From DATMER01 sp040349255 (lineage in GTDB: Bacteria; Acidobacteriota; Thermoanaerobaculia; Multivoradales; UBA5704): a stretch of 64,000 bases of DNA. The DNA lies in NCBI GenBank assembly GCA_040349255.1, contig JBEQUE010000005.1:3265-67264 (forward strand). The letters run 5' to 3'. Of this stretch, positions 48,775 through 57,535 are shown piece by piece; positions within the stretch are counted from its first letter, which is position 1; every line of letters begins with the position of its first letter. Under the pieces are notes generated by a model. The model did not search any database. It was not told the DNA's origin and saw only the letters and a list, made by a program, of their open reading frames with translations. A program made the translations under genes and the position numbers.

Positions 48775-49305
48775 CTACGGACGGCGGCTCAGGATCGAGA
48801 GGTACGCGCGCCAGACGCCGACCTCCTCCGTGTACCGCCCGGCCATGACCCGGACGATCTGGGCGACGTGGTTCAGGTCGTGGACGGCCCACGTGGCCAG
48901 GAGCTGCTGCAGATCGACCGCGCCGAGCTCGGGGTGGCGGCCGGGCAGCGCCAGTTGAGCCTCGCCGAGCCGCCAGCCTCGGACGATGTCGAGGTTCTCC
49001 CGGCGAAGCTCCGCGAAGCGGTCGAGGAGCTGGTCCAACGACCAGCCGGCGAAACGATCGAGCTGGGCGAAGCGGTCGAAGGGCTCGAACGGCCGGTCCG
49101 CGCCGTGCTCCAGGATGATCCGGGCGCGAGGGACCCAGTCGGTCTCCTCGCCGTGGATGAGGTGGCCCACCACGTCGAACGCGGTCCAGGTGTCGGGACC
49201 TTCGTCGACGGCGTGCCAGGAGGCGCTCGTGCCGCGGAGGAGCGCGTCCACTGCGGCGGGAGTGCGCTCCAGGATGTCGAGTGTCTCGGAAAGGTCGAAG
49301 CTCAA
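48775..49305 (-). CDS. DinB-family protein
   Basis: 176 aa, a four-helix bundle of the DinB/YfiT type. Metal-binding residues are visible: His in VGHLIHGEETDWVPR near residue 48 and a His pair in WAVHDLNHVAQIVRVMAGRY near residue 140. These proteins are predicted thiol transferases using bacillithiol, mycothiol or glutathione. Its start overlaps the quinone oxidoreductase stop by 4 bases, so it is last in the nad operon. Substrate unknown. Confidence 0.88.
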   Translation of the reverse strand: MSFDLSETLDILERTPAAVDALLRGTSASWHAVDEGPDTWTAFDVVGHLIHGEETDWVPRARIILEHGADRPFEPFDRFAQLDRFAGWSLDQLLDRFAELRRENLDIVRGWRLGEAQLALPGRHPELGAVDLQQLLATWAVHDLNHVAQIVRVMAGRYTEEVGVWRAYLSILSRRP

Positions 49306-50270
49306 GGCAGGAGCAGCACCTTTCCCGTCGTCGTCCGGCCTTCGAGGGCGCGGTGGGCCTCGGCGGCTTCGCGGAGCGGCAGCTCGAGGCCGATGCGCAG
49401 CTTGAGCTTCCCTTCCCGGATCCAGCCGAGGACGTCGTTGGCCCGCGACGCGAGCTCGTCCCTCGTCACGATGTAGTGGAACAGGGACGGCCGCGTGAGA
49501 TAGAGCGAGCCCTTGCCGTTCAGGATGCCCGGATCGAAGGGCGGAACCGGTCCGCTCGCCTGTCCGAAGAGAGCCATCACGCCGCGGCGGGCCAGGGAGT
49601 CGAGGCTCTTGTCGAACGTCGCCCGGCCCACGCCGTCGTAGACCGCCTGGACACCCTGGCCGTCCGTAAGGCGCCGGACCTCGGCCGCGAAGTCCTGTTT
49701 GTCGTAGAAGATCACCTCGTCGGCGCCGGCTTCGCGGGCGAGCCGCGCCTTCTCCTCCGTGGAGGTGGTGGCGAGGACGCGGGCGCCCCGCAGCTTCGCG
49801 ATCTGGCAGAGGAGCAGACCGACTCCGCCGGCCGCGGCATGGACCAGACAGGTATCGCCGGGCTTGAGAGGATACGTGGAGCAGGCGAGATAGTGCGCCG
49901 TCATGCCCTGCAGCATGGCCGCGGCGCCATCGCGGGCGTTCAGGCCCTCGGGAAGCTTGACCAGGCGCTCCGCCGGCACCGCGGCCTTCTCGGCGTAGGC
50001 ACCCATCACGCCGGCATAGGCGACCCGGTCGCCGACCGCCAGACCGGTCACTCCCGGCCCAACCGCCTCGACCGTGCCGGCCGCCTCCTGGCCGAGGGTG
50101 AACGGCAAGGGGACCTTGTAGAGGCCCGTCCGGTGATAGACGTCGATGAAGTTGACGCCGATCGCCTCGACGCGGACCAGCGCCTGGCCTTCCGCCGGGA
50201 CCGGGTCCGGGATGTCCTCGTACCGGAGAACTTCGGGACCTCCGGGAGACTCGACTCGGATCGCTTTCAT
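49302..50270 (-). CDS. Quinone oxidoreductase-like medium-chain reductase
   Basis: 322 aa, a medium-chain dehydrogenase/reductase of the Qor type, without catalytic zinc. Segments: GVNFIDVYHRTGLY near residue 36, GQEAAGTVEAVGPGVTGL, and the NADPH fold VHAAAGGVGLLLCQIAKLRG near residue 148, ending ALEGRTTTGKVLLLP. The enzyme reduces quinones with NADPH. It begins 24 bases after the PPOX gene and overlaps DinB by 4 bases. It was probably added to an NAD biosynthesis operon for redox maintenance. Confidence 0.92.
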   Translation of the reverse strand: MKAIRVESPGGPEVLRYEDIPDPVPAEGQALVRVEAIGVNFIDVYHRTGLYKVPLPFTLGQEAAGTVEAVGPGVTGLAVGDRVAYAGVMGAYAEKAAVPAERLVKLPEGLNARDGAAAMLQGMTAHYLACSTYPLKPGDTCLVHAAAGGVGLLLCQIAKLRGARVLATTSTEEKARLAREAGADEVIFYDKQDFAAEVRRLTDGQGVQAVYDGVGRATFDKSLDSLARRGVMALFGQASGPVPPFDPGILNGKGSLYLTRPSLFHYIVTRDELASRANDVLGWIREGKLKLRIGLELPLREAAEAHRALEGRTTTGKVLLLP

Positions 50271-50294
50271 GGCTGCCCTCCTCCGCCGCGCATC

Positions 50295-50915
50295 TTAGTA
50301 GAGAGTCGAGCGTTGCCGCTCCTGGAGCCCCTGATCGTACGCCTCGCCGTCGATCTCCCGGTCCGAGAGAGCGGCGAGAATCTGGCCGGCGGAGGGCACC
50401 GTTTCCAGGATTTCGGCGGACAGCTTACCCCACAGGTTGGAGCGGTGTACGGCTCGCGCGCACTGGAAGTACACCGCCTCGACCGTGATCACGAGAACGC
50501 ACCGGGGCGGCGCGCCCTGCACGGAGAACCGCTGGAGCAGATCGGGAGCGACCGAGATGCTGGCCTTGCCGTTGACCCGCAGCGTCTCTCCGACGCCCGG
50601 GATCAGGAAGAGGAGGGCAACCCGCGGATCGCCGAGGATGTTCCGGAGGCTGTCGATCCGGTTGTTGCCGCGGCGCTCGGGCAGCAGCAGGGTGCGCTCG
50701 TCCTGCACCGCCACGAAACCCGGCGCGTCGCCGCGCGGCGAGGCATCCAGTCCACCCGGGCCCACCGTCGAGAGCACCGCGAACGGCGAGGCGGCGATCA
50801 GGGCCTGGTAGACCGGATGGAGGTACGGCACCTCCTTGCGCAGCGCGGCTTCGGAGACCGGTCCGAACAGGGCTTCCAGCTCGGCCAGCGTGCCGAGGAT
50901 GTGGGGATGTTCCAT
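50295..50915 (-). CDS. FMN-dependent PPOX-family protein
   Basis: 206 aa. Pyridoxamine 5'-phosphate oxidase-like flavin-binding barrel: SPFAVLSTVGPGGLDASPRG near residue 45, LPERRGNNRIDSLRNIL near residue 85, and VALLFLIPGVGETLRVNGKA. This combination is characteristic of the MSMEG_1061-type PPOX family. The protein is flavin-dependent and likely reduces or hydroxylates a small molecule, but not necessarily pyridoxine. Two bases separate it from the nadC stop, and 24 bases from the next gene. Confidence 0.88.
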   Translation of the reverse strand: MEHPHILGTLAELEALFGPVSEAALRKEVPYLHPVYQALIAASPFAVLSTVGPGGLDASPRGDAPGFVAVQDERTLLLPERRGNNRIDSLRNILGDPRVALLFLIPGVGETLRVNGKASISVAPDLLQRFSVQGAPPRCVLVITVEAVYFQCARAVHRSNLWGKLSAEILETVPSAGQILAALSDREIDGEAYDQGLQERQRSTLY

Positions 50916-50917
50916 GG

Positions 50918-51784
50918 TCAGGTCCGGACGTCCAGCGCCACGTCGAGCGCCGGCGAGCTGTGGGTGAGCCAGCCGACGGAGATCATGTCCACGCCGGTGG
51001 CGGCGACCGCTGGCGCCGTCTGCGGCGTGATGCCGCCGGAGGCTTCGGTCAGGGCCTTGCCTTTGGCGAGGGCCACGGCCTCTCTCAGGGTCTCGATCGA
51101 CATGTTGTCCAGGAGGACGACGTCGACTCCCAGGTCCAAGGCTTCGCGGAGCTGGTCCAGGGAGTCCACCTCCAGCTCGATCTTCACCAGGTGGCCGACG
51201 TAGGCGCGGGCGCGCTCCACGGCCGGACGGATGCCTCCGGCCAGGGCCACGTGGTTGTCCTTGATCAGGACGGCGTCGTCGAGGCCGAAGCGATGGTTGC
51301 TGCCGCCTCCGGCCTTGACCGCGTATTTCTCCAGCGCCCGCAGGCCGGGCGTGGTCTTGCGGGTGCAGACGATGCGCGTGCCGTGCGGCGCAACCAGCGC
51401 CACGAGGTCGCGGGTGGTGGTCGCCACGCCGCAGAGCCGGCCGAGAAGGTTGAGCGCAGTGCGTTCGGCCGAGAGGAGCGAGCGCGCCGGGCCTCGCACC
51501 ACGGCCAGGGTCTCGCCCGCGGCGGCGTCCCGGCCGTCCCGCTTCTGAAACTCGATGTCCACCGTGGGATCGAGGATGCGGAAGGCGGAGACCGAGGCCT
51601 CCAGGCCTGCCACGCGGCCCGGTTTGCGGGACACGATCAGGGCTTCGGCCTTCAGGTCCGGCGGCAGGACCGCGTCGCTGGTCAGGTCGCCGGCCCGGCC
51701 GAGGTCCTCTTCGAGCGCCCGCCTCACGAGTGGCTCGTAGAGGAGGGGCGGGAGGGAGGCGAGCCGCGGCTCGGTCGCGCTCAC
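50918..51784 (-). CDS. nadC: Nicotinate-nucleotide pyrophosphorylase (carboxylating)
   Basis: 288 aa from a GTG at 51784, which overlaps the nadB stop (GTGA). The enzyme turns quinolinate and PRPP into nicotinate mononucleotide. Motifs: LEEDLGRAGDLTSDAV near residue 20, the PRPP/quinolinate residues in TRKTTPGLRALEKYAVKAGG near residue 135, NHRFGLDDAVLIKDNH near residue 158, and VDVVLLDNMS near residue 215. Length and arrangement are standard. A longer frame upstream is antisense to nothing but reads out of the nadB coding strand and is not the gene. Confidence 0.95.
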   Translation of the reverse strand: MSATEPRLASLPPLLYEPLVRRALEEDLGRAGDLTSDAVLPPDLKAEALIVSRKPGRVAGLEASVSAFRILDPTVDIEFQKRDGRDAAAGETLAVVRGPARSLLSAERTALNLLGRLCGVATTTRDLVALVAPHGTRIVCTRKTTPGLRALEKYAVKAGGGSNHRFGLDDAVLIKDNHVALAGGIRPAVERARAYVGHLVKIELEVDSLDQLREALDLGVDVVLLDNMSIETLREAVALAKGKALTEASGGITPQTAPAVAATGVDMISVGWLTHSSPALDVALDVRT

Positions 51785-53367
51785 CGCGCCACCGCCAGCC
51801 GCGGCTCCGGAGCTCCGGAAGCTTCGAAGACAGCCGAGCCGTCGGGCGCGGCGGTCAGGTACAGGCGGTGCTGCCAGTCGGGATCGGTCTGCGGGAAGTC
51901 GGAGCGGTAGTGGCCTCCCCGGCTCTCGCGCCGGGCGAGCGCCGCGGCCGCGACCAGGCGCGCCACGCCGAGGAGGTTCCTCGCCTCCCCCGCCGCTTCC
52001 GGCGAGGCCTCGGACAGCGCATCCAGCTCGGACAGCGCCGCGGTCAGACCCTCCTCGTCCCGCACGACGCCGACCTTCTCCCACAGGATGCGGCGGACGG
52101 CGTGCTTCAGCTCGGCGTCCCGGGGAGTGCCCCGGGGAACCCTGGGAGCCTGGCGACCGGAAGGCGCGCGCCCGCCGGCGGAGCCCCGCAGGTCCTCCGC
52201 CACGCGGGCGCCGAAGACGAGCGCCTCCAGCAGCGAGTTGCTCGCCAGGCGGTTGGCCCCGTGGACGCCGGTCGAGGAGACCTCGCCGCAGGCCCAGAGG
52301 CCGGAGAGCGACGACCGGCCGAGGCCGTCCACGGCGATGCCGCCCATGTGGTAGTGCGCGGCCGGCGCCACCGGCATCGGCTCGACGCGCGGGTCGAGAC
52401 CGTGCTGCCGGCAGAGCTCGAAGACGGTCGGGAAGCGCTCGGGGAACTCGTCGCCGACGGCCTCGCGGGCGTCCAGGAAGACCCGGCGGCCAGCCATCAA
52501 CTGGCGCCAGATCGCCCGCGCCACCACGTCGCGCGGCGCCAGCTCGGCGTCGGCGTGCTCGTCCTTCATGAAACGGACGCCGTGGTCGTCGATCAGGACC
52601 GCGCCCTCGCCGCGCAGCGCCTCGGTCAGGAGCGGCATGGGCTCGCCCTCGGTTTCCACGGCCAGCGCGGTGGGATGGAACTGGACGAACTCCAGGTCGA
52701 CGAGCCGCGCGCTGGCCCGCGCCGCCATGGCCAGGCCGTCACCCGTGGCCTCGCGCGGGTTCGTGGTACGGAGGTAGAGCTGGCCCGGGCCGCCCGTCGC
52801 GAGCACGACGGCGTTCGTCAGGTGGAGCACCGGGCGGCCATCCTCGTGGATGGCGAGCACGCCGGTCACCCGGCCGTCCTCTGCGAGAATCAGATCGACC
52901 GCGAAGGCGCGCTCCTCGACCTTGACCTCGGGCGCGTGGCGCACGGCTTCGGCCAGGGTACGGACGATCTCGGAGCCCGTCGCGTCCCGGGCGTGGAGGA
53001 TGCGGCGGCGGCTGTGCGCGGCCTCGCGGCCCAGGTCGAGCTCGCCGGCGGTGTCGCGGTCGAAGCGCGCTCCGAGGTCGAGCAGGGCCTTGACCCGCTC
53101 CGGACCTTCGCCGGTCAGCAGGCCCACGGCCCGCGGATCGCAGAGCCCGGCGCCGGCCGAGAGGGTGTCCGCGGCGTGGAGCTTCGGCGTGTCGTCGGCG
53201 CCGAGCGCCGCGGCCACGCCGCCCTGCGCCCACGGGCTGGAGCCGCTGACCAGCGTGGCCTTGGTGAGCACGGTCACGGAGAGCGGCGCGCAGCCGAGCG
53301 CCGCGGTCAGGCCCGCGGCGCCGCTGCCGACCACCAGGACGTCCGAGCGCTCGATGCGAGCGTTCAC
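51781..53367 (-). CDS. nadB: L-aspartate oxidase
   Basis: 528 aa from a GTG at 53367, which overlaps the nadA stop (GTGA). A flavoprotein that oxidises aspartate to iminoaspartate for quinolinate synthesis. FAD-binding: VLVVGSGAAGLTAAL near residue 10; SSPWAQGGVAAALG near residue 45; later HYHMGGIAVDGLGRSSLSGL near residue 340 and GEVSSTGVHGANRLASNSLL. The C-terminal helical domain is present. The insert APSGRQAPRVPRGTP after residue 400 is Pro/Arg-rich. nadA, nadB and nadC are cotranscribed. Confidence 0.95.
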   Translation of the reverse strand: MNARIERSDVLVVGSGAAGLTAALGCAPLSVTVLTKATLVSGSSPWAQGGVAAALGADDTPKLHAADTLSAGAGLCDPRAVGLLTGEGPERVKALLDLGARFDRDTAGELDLGREAAHSRRRILHARDATGSEIVRTLAEAVRHAPEVKVEERAFAVDLILAEDGRVTGVLAIHEDGRPVLHLTNAVVLATGGPGQLYLRTTNPREATGDGLAMAARASARLVDLEFVQFHPTALAVETEGEPMPLLTEALRGEGAVLIDDHGVRFMKDEHADAELAPRDVVARAIWRQLMAGRRVFLDAREAVGDEFPERFPTVFELCRQHGLDPRVEPMPVAPAAHYHMGGIAVDGLGRSSLSGLWACGEVSSTGVHGANRLASNSLLEALVFGARVAEDLRGSAGGRAPSGRQAPRVPRGTPRDAELKHAVRRILWEKVGVVRDEEGLTAALSELDALSEASPEAAGEARNLLGVARLVAAAALARRESRGGHYRSDFPQTDPDWQHRLYLTAAPDGSAVFEASGAPEPRLAVAR

Positions 53368-54410
53368 TTGCCCTCCCGGCGCCCGACGGCGAGCATCCGG
53401 TCCAGGGCGAGCTTCGCCCGCGCTCCCACCTCCGGATCGACGTGGACCTCGTACTGCATCGTCTGCAGCGACCGGAGGATCTTCGGCAGCGTGATCCTCT
53501 TCATGTGCGGGCAGAGCTGGCACGGGCGGACGAACTCGACGTCCGGGAACTCCACGGCCACGTTGTCGCTCATCGAGCACTCGGTGATCATCACCACCCG
53601 CCGCGGCCGGGTGTCGCCCACGCGGCGGATCATGGCCGCGGTGGAGCCCACGAAGTCGGCCTCGGCCAGGACGTCCGGCGGGCACTCGGGGTGGGCCAGG
53701 ATCTCGATCTCGTCGCCCCGTCCATAGGCCTGGCGGTACTGGCGCAGGTCCTCGCCCGTGAAGCGCTCGTGGACCTCGCAGTGGCCCTTCCAGAGGATGA
53801 GCTGGACGTCGGTCTGGGAGGCCACGTACTTGCCCAGGTATTCGTCGGGCAGGAAGATGACGCGGTCGACGCCCAGCGACTCGACCACGGCCACGGCGTT
53901 GGCCGAGGTGCAGCAGATGTCGGACTCGGCTTTCACCTCGGCCGAGGTGTTGACGTAGGTCACCACCGGCACGCCGGGGTAGCGCTCCCGGAGCAGCCGG
54001 ATGTCCGCGCCCGTGATCGAGGCGGCGAGCGAGCAGCCGGCCTCCAGGTCCGGGATCAGGACGGTCTTCTCCGGCGACAGGATCTTGGCGGTCTCGGCCA
54101 TGAAGTGGACACCGGCCAGGACGATGACGTCGGCCTCGGTCTTCGCGCCCTGCTGGGCGAGCGCCAGGGAGTCGCCCGCGAAGTCGGCGACGCCGTGGTA
54201 GATCTCGGGCGTCTGGTAGTTGTGCGCCAGGATCACGGCGTTCCTCTGCCGCTTCAGCTCGTTGATCGCCGCGATGTACGGCGCATGGATCGGCCATTCG
54301 AGGTCGGGCAGGACCGGCGCCACCTTCTCGCGGAGCGCGGCCGTGGCGCGGGCGACCTCGGGGGTGTACTCCAGGACGGCGGAGGTGTTCGAAGCGTCCA
54401 GAAGGCCCAT
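53364..54410 (-). CDS. nadA: Quinolinate synthase
   Basis: 348 aa from the ATG at 54410 (MGLLDASN), preferred because AAGGG lies 9 bases upstream; an in-frame ATG at 54449 would add 13 residues and would place a dyad inside the coding sequence. The enzyme condenses iminoaspartate with dihydroxyacetone phosphate using a 4Fe-4S cluster. The three cluster cysteines fit DICCTSANAV, HPECPPDVLA and QLCPHMKRIT; NAVILAHNYQTPEIY near residue 45 and FMAETAKILSPEKTVLIPD near residue 105 are also typical. First gene of a six-gene operon. Confidence 0.95.
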   Translation of the reverse strand: MGLLDASNTSAVLEYTPEVARATAALREKVAPVLPDLEWPIHAPYIAAINELKRQRNAVILAHNYQTPEIYHGVADFAGDSLALAQQGAKTEADVIVLAGVHFMAETAKILSPEKTVLIPDLEAGCSLAASITGADIRLLRERYPGVPVVTYVNTSAEVKAESDICCTSANAVAVVESLGVDRVIFLPDEYLGKYVASQTDVQLILWKGHCEVHERFTGEDLRQYRQAYGRGDEIEILAHPECPPDVLAEADFVGSTAAMIRRVGDTRPRRVVMITECSMSDNVAVEFPDVEFVRPCQLCPHMKRITLPKILRSLQTMQYEVHVDPEVGARAKLALDRMLAVGRREGK

Positions 54411-54427
54411 TCTCTCTATCCCTTCTA

Positions 54428-54518
54428 TGCTCATCCTGAGCATATGCACGGTATGAAGAAAGGCCGGGATGTCCCGACCTTCCTGCTTATGCTACGACTG
54501 AGTATTAGCTCATGTCAA
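54428..54518 (-). promoter_or_regulatory. nadA promoter with dyads and leader hairpin
   Basis: Minus strand: TTGACA (54518-54513), 18-base spacer, TAGCAT (54494-54489). The spacer holds a TGAG-N6-CTCA dyad (54499-54512). The leader has a 9-bp hairpin with four-base loop followed by TTTCTTC (54481-54453; possible attenuator) and then a perfect 6-3-6 dyad, TGCTCA/TGAGCA (54428-54442). Position next to nrtR suggests NrtR operators, though I cannot match a known NrtR box. Confidence 0.6.
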
Positions 54519-54574
54519 GAGCGCGCGGCGGATCCGTGTCGCCGCTGTGACGTACAACAGAGGGGAGGCAAGAA

Positions 54575-55543
54575 CTATGCCTTGAGCGCTCCGCGACCGA
54601 CCCCCGGCGCCGGTCTTTCCCGGAGCACGCTGCGGCGGAAGCGGAACAGCTCGGCCGGCCGGCCGCCGGTGCGCACGTCCTTGCCGGTGCCTTCGACGAG
54701 GCCGCCGTGCTCGACCAGGCGGCGGAAGTTCTGCTTGTGGAGCGGCGTCCCGGTGAGGGCCTCCACTACGGTCTGGAGCTGCAGGAGGGTGAAGGTGGCC
54801 GGCAGCAGCTCGAACACGACCGGCCGGTAGCGGATCTTTCCGCGCAGGCGCCCGAGCGCGGTGGCCAGGATGCGGCGGTGGTCCAGGGTCATGGGCCGGC
54901 CGGAAGGAAGGCCGTCCTCCGGGACAGCTCCCTCGCCGCGCTCCCGCCGATCCCGGCGGGCCTCGGGCAGGAGCAGGGCCTCGTAGAGCAGCTCGTAGCG
55001 TTCGAGCACGCGGTCCGGGTCCCAGTGCGCGCCGCCGAGGCCGAAGGCGATATCGGCGCGCTCGCGGCGGGCCTCGGGCGCGCCGGCGATCCAGGCTTCC
55101 AGGGCCGGAGCAATATCGCCGATATCGCGGTCGAGCGCCCGGGGCCGGCCGCGGCGCCAATCCTCCCATGGGAAGTAGTCGTACCAGTCGCGCCAGCTCG
55201 CCTCGCCCTTGACCGAGGCCTCCCGGACCAGCGCGAGGTAGGCCACGGAGACGAGCCGCGGCCCGCCATGGCTCTCGGCCGGATCGCGATTGCCGTCGCC
55301 GAAGGTGTAGAGCTGCTCGACGTAGCCCAGCGGGAGCCCGGTCTGCTCGGTCACCCAGCGGCGCAGGCCGCGGTCGAGAGTGCGGTCGAGCTCGGGCTCC
55401 AGCGGTCCGAACGGCAGCGCGTCCTCGGCCGGCCCGCCGGACGGAGGCGTCCTGCGGATCGTGAGGATCCGGGGCACCTCCTCCGTGACCGCCACGATCA
55501 CGGCGTTGAGGCCGAGGTCGACGCGCGGAGCTCCGGCAGCCAT
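54575..55543 (-). CDS. nrtR: NrtR-type Nudix transcriptional regulator
   Basis: 322 aa from the ATG at 55543 (MAAGAPRVDLG). The N-terminal 160 residues are Nudix-like (LNAVIVAVTEEVPRILTI; LPFGPLEPELDRTL) with a degenerate Nudix box (RRWVTEQTGL instead of REUXEEXGU), as in ligand-sensing NrtR proteins. The C-terminal winged helix is near residues 215-290 (ILATALGRLRGKIRYRPVVF; FTLLQLQTVVEALTGTPLHK; NFRRLVEHGGLVEGTGK). NrtR represses NAD synthesis genes and responds to ADP-ribose. It overlaps lipB by 46 bases and lies just upstream of the nadA promoter, so nadABC is the obvious target. Confidence 0.87.
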   Translation of the reverse strand: MAAGAPRVDLGLNAVIVAVTEEVPRILTIRRTPPSGGPAEDALPFGPLEPELDRTLDRGLRRWVTEQTGLPLGYVEQLYTFGDGNRDPAESHGGPRLVSVAYLALVREASVKGEASWRDWYDYFPWEDWRRGRPRALDRDIGDIAPALEAWIAGAPEARRERADIAFGLGGAHWDPDRVLERYELLYEALLLPEARRDRRERGEGAVPEDGLPSGRPMTLDHRRILATALGRLRGKIRYRPVVFELLPATFTLLQLQTVVEALTGTPLHKQNFRRLVEHGGLVEGTGKDVRTGGRPAELFRFRRSVLRERPAPGVGRGALKA

Positions 55544-56217
55544 GACGTCCAGGGATCGGAATCGGAGACCGGCTCGCGCCCGAGGATCTCGGCCAAGTGG
55601 CGCGCGCAGGCGGCGGCGACGTCGGGTAGCGCCGGGGTCTGGCCCGTCAGGCGCTCGATCGAGGTCATCTCGACCTGGTTCAGGCCGCACGGGATGATCC
55701 CCGAGAAGTAGGACAGGTCGGTCGAGACGTTCAAGGCGAAGCCGTGGGTGGTGACCCAGCGCGAGAGATGGACGCCGATCGAGGCGATCTTGCTCTTCCC
55801 CACCCAGATTCCGATGAACGCCGCCTCCTCGCCAGGCCGGCCCTCGATGCCATAGCCGGCGAGCGTCCGGAGGAGCGCCTCCTGCAAGTCGCGCACGTAG
55901 CGCCGGATGTCCCGCCGGTCCGGGCTCAGGTTGACGATCGGATAACCGACGAGCTGCCCGGGGCCGTGGTAGGTCACCTGGCCGCCGCGGTCGCACTCGG
56001 CGACCTCGACCCCGCGGGCCTGGAGCCAGTCGGAGCCGGCCAGCACGTCCGAGCCGTCGGCGTTGCGGCCCAGGGTGTAGACGTGCGGGTGCTCCAGGAG
56101 GAGGAAGCGCTCCGGTCCCTCTCCGCTCTTCACCGCCTCGCGCACGTCGAGCTGCAGCTCGACGGCCTCGCCGTAAGGGATGCGTCCGAGCCAGCTCCAG
56201 TGAAGAGCACGCGACAT
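55498..56217 (-). CDS. lipB: Octanoyl-[acyl-carrier-protein]:protein octanoyltransferase
   Basis: 239 aa from the ATG at 56217 (MSRALHWSW). The enzyme transfers octanoate from acyl carrier protein to lipoyl domains. Family motifs: ERFLLLEHPHVYTLGR near residue 37, GGQVTYHGPGQLVGYP near residue 77, the catalytic Lys in WVGKSKIASIGVHL near residue 142, THGFALNV, and Cys in FSGIIPCGL near residue 172. A TACAAT -10-like hexamer lies 8 bases before the ATG. It overlaps nrtR by 46 bases, tying lipoate and NAD regulation in one transcript. Its partner lipA is at 31-32 kb. Confidence 0.95.
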   Translation of the reverse strand: MSRALHWSWLGRIPYGEAVELQLDVREAVKSGEGPERFLLLEHPHVYTLGRNADGSDVLAGSDWLQARGVEVAECDRGGQVTYHGPGQLVGYPIVNLSPDRRDIRRYVRDLQEALLRTLAGYGIEGRPGEEAAFIGIWVGKSKIASIGVHLSRWVTTHGFALNVSTDLSYFSGIIPCGLNQVEMTSIERLTGQTPALPDVAAACARHLAEILGREPVSDSDPWTSWLPELRASTSASTP

Positions 56218-56272
56218 GGGCCCGCATTGTACGGCAGTGCTATAAGATACGCGCTCACTTGGGAGGGGGATC

Positions 56273-57535
56273 ATGGAGAAGGTGGTCACAGCGATCCTCG
56301 GTGGTGGGCAGGGCAGCCGTCTCTGGCCCTTGACGCGGCACCGCGCCAAGCCGGCGGTGCCGATCGGCGGCAAGTTCCGCCTCATCGACATCCCGATCAG
56401 CAACAGCCTGCACGCCGGCATCGACCGGATCTTCGTCATCACGCAGTTCAACAGCGCGAGCCTGCACCGCCACATCGCGCAGACCTACCGCTTCAGCGCC
56501 TTCTCGCTCGGCTTCGTGAACATCCTGGCCGCGGAGCTGACCACGGAGCGCAAGGACTGGTTCCAGGGCACGGCGGACGCGGTGCGCCAGTGCCTGCCGC
56601 GCCTGCTGGAGTCGGACCCGCCCGAGGTGCTGATCCTGTCGGGCGACCAGCTCTACATGATGAACATCTCGGAGTTCATCCAGACGCACCGCAACCGGCA
56701 GGCCGACCTGACGATCGCGGTCAAGCCGGTGACGCGCGAGGAGGCGACGGGCTTCGGCATCCTGCGCCTCGACCCCTCGGGCCGCATCATCGAGTTCGTG
56801 GAGAAGCCCAAGGACCCGGCCCTGCTCGACGAGCTCGCGCTCGACGCGCAGACCCAGGCCGCGCTCGGCTTCCCGGCGCCTCAGGGTTCGTACCTCGCGA
56901 GCATGGGCATCTACGTGTTCAAGTCCGAGGTGCTGACCGAGCTCCTCGTGGGCAGCACGACGGTCGACTTCGGCCGCGAGGTGATCCCCCAGTCGCTCGG
57001 CCAGTACAAGGTCTACGCCTATCCCTACGAAGGCTACTGGACGGACATCGGCACGATCCCGAGCTTCCACCGGGCGAACCTGGACCTCACGCTGCCGCTG
57101 CCGCCGCTCAACATGTACGACCCCGAGCTGCGGATCTTCACCCACCCGCGCTTCCTGCCGGGCACGAAGGTCAACGAGTGCTTCGTGCGCTGGTCGATCC
57201 TGAGCGAGGGGAGCATCCTGTCGGGCAGCCGGGTGGAGGACTCGATCATCGGCGTCCGCGCCGTGGTGCGGGAAGGCGCGGTCATCGAGCGCACCGTGGT
57301 GATGGGCGCCAACTCCTGGGAGAGCCTCAACGGCAGCCCCGAGATCCCGATCGGCATCGGCCGCGACTGCCACATCCGCAACGCGATCCTCGACTTCAAC
57401 GTCCGCATCGGCGACGGCTGCCGGCTGCTCAACGAGGCCGGGGTCGAGAACGCCGACAACGAGCAGTACGCGATCCGCGACGGCATCATCGTGGTCATGA
57501 AGAACGCCGTCCTGCCTCCGGGGACCGTGATCTGA
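56273..57535 (+). CDS. glgC: Glucose-1-phosphate adenylyltransferase
   Basis: 420 aa, the ADP-glucose pyrophosphorylase that opens bacterial glycogen synthesis. GGGQGSRLWPLTRHRAKPAV near residue 8 is the nucleotide-binding start, and FRLIDIPISNSLHAGI follows; the sugar-phosphate site EATGFGILRLDPSGRI lies near residue 158, and the C-terminal left-handed helix holds SILSGSRVEDSII-like turns. GGGAGG lies 5-6 bases before the ATG. A TATAAG -10-like hexamer is 27 bases upstream. Its stop overlaps the glgA ATG by one base. Confidence 0.96.
   Translation: MEKVVTAILGGGQGSRLWPLTRHRAKPAVPIGGKFRLIDIPISNSLHAGIDRIFVITQFNSASLHRHIAQTYRFSAFSLGFVNILAAELTTERKDWFQGTADAVRQCLPRLLESDPPEVLILSGDQLYMMNISEFIQTHRNRQADLTIAVKPVTREEATGFGILRLDPSGRIIEFVEKPKDPALLDELALDAQTQAALGFPAPQGSYLASMGIYVFKSEVLTELLVGSTTVDFGREVIPQSLGQYKVYAYPYEGYWTDIGTIPSFHRANLDLTLPLPPLNMYDPELRIFTHPRFLPGTKVNECFVRWSILSEGSILSGSRVEDSIIGVRAVVREGAVIERTVVMGANSWESLNGSPEIPIGIGRDCHIRNAILDFNVRIGDGCRLLNEAGVENADNEQYAIRDGIIVVMKNAVLPPGTVI

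Noticed and set aside
54420..54520. NAD+-I (nadA motif) riboswitch
   Set aside because: Position and likely phylum fit, but I see no AACCCC-type conserved elements or paired double domain; dyads and nrtR explain control better.
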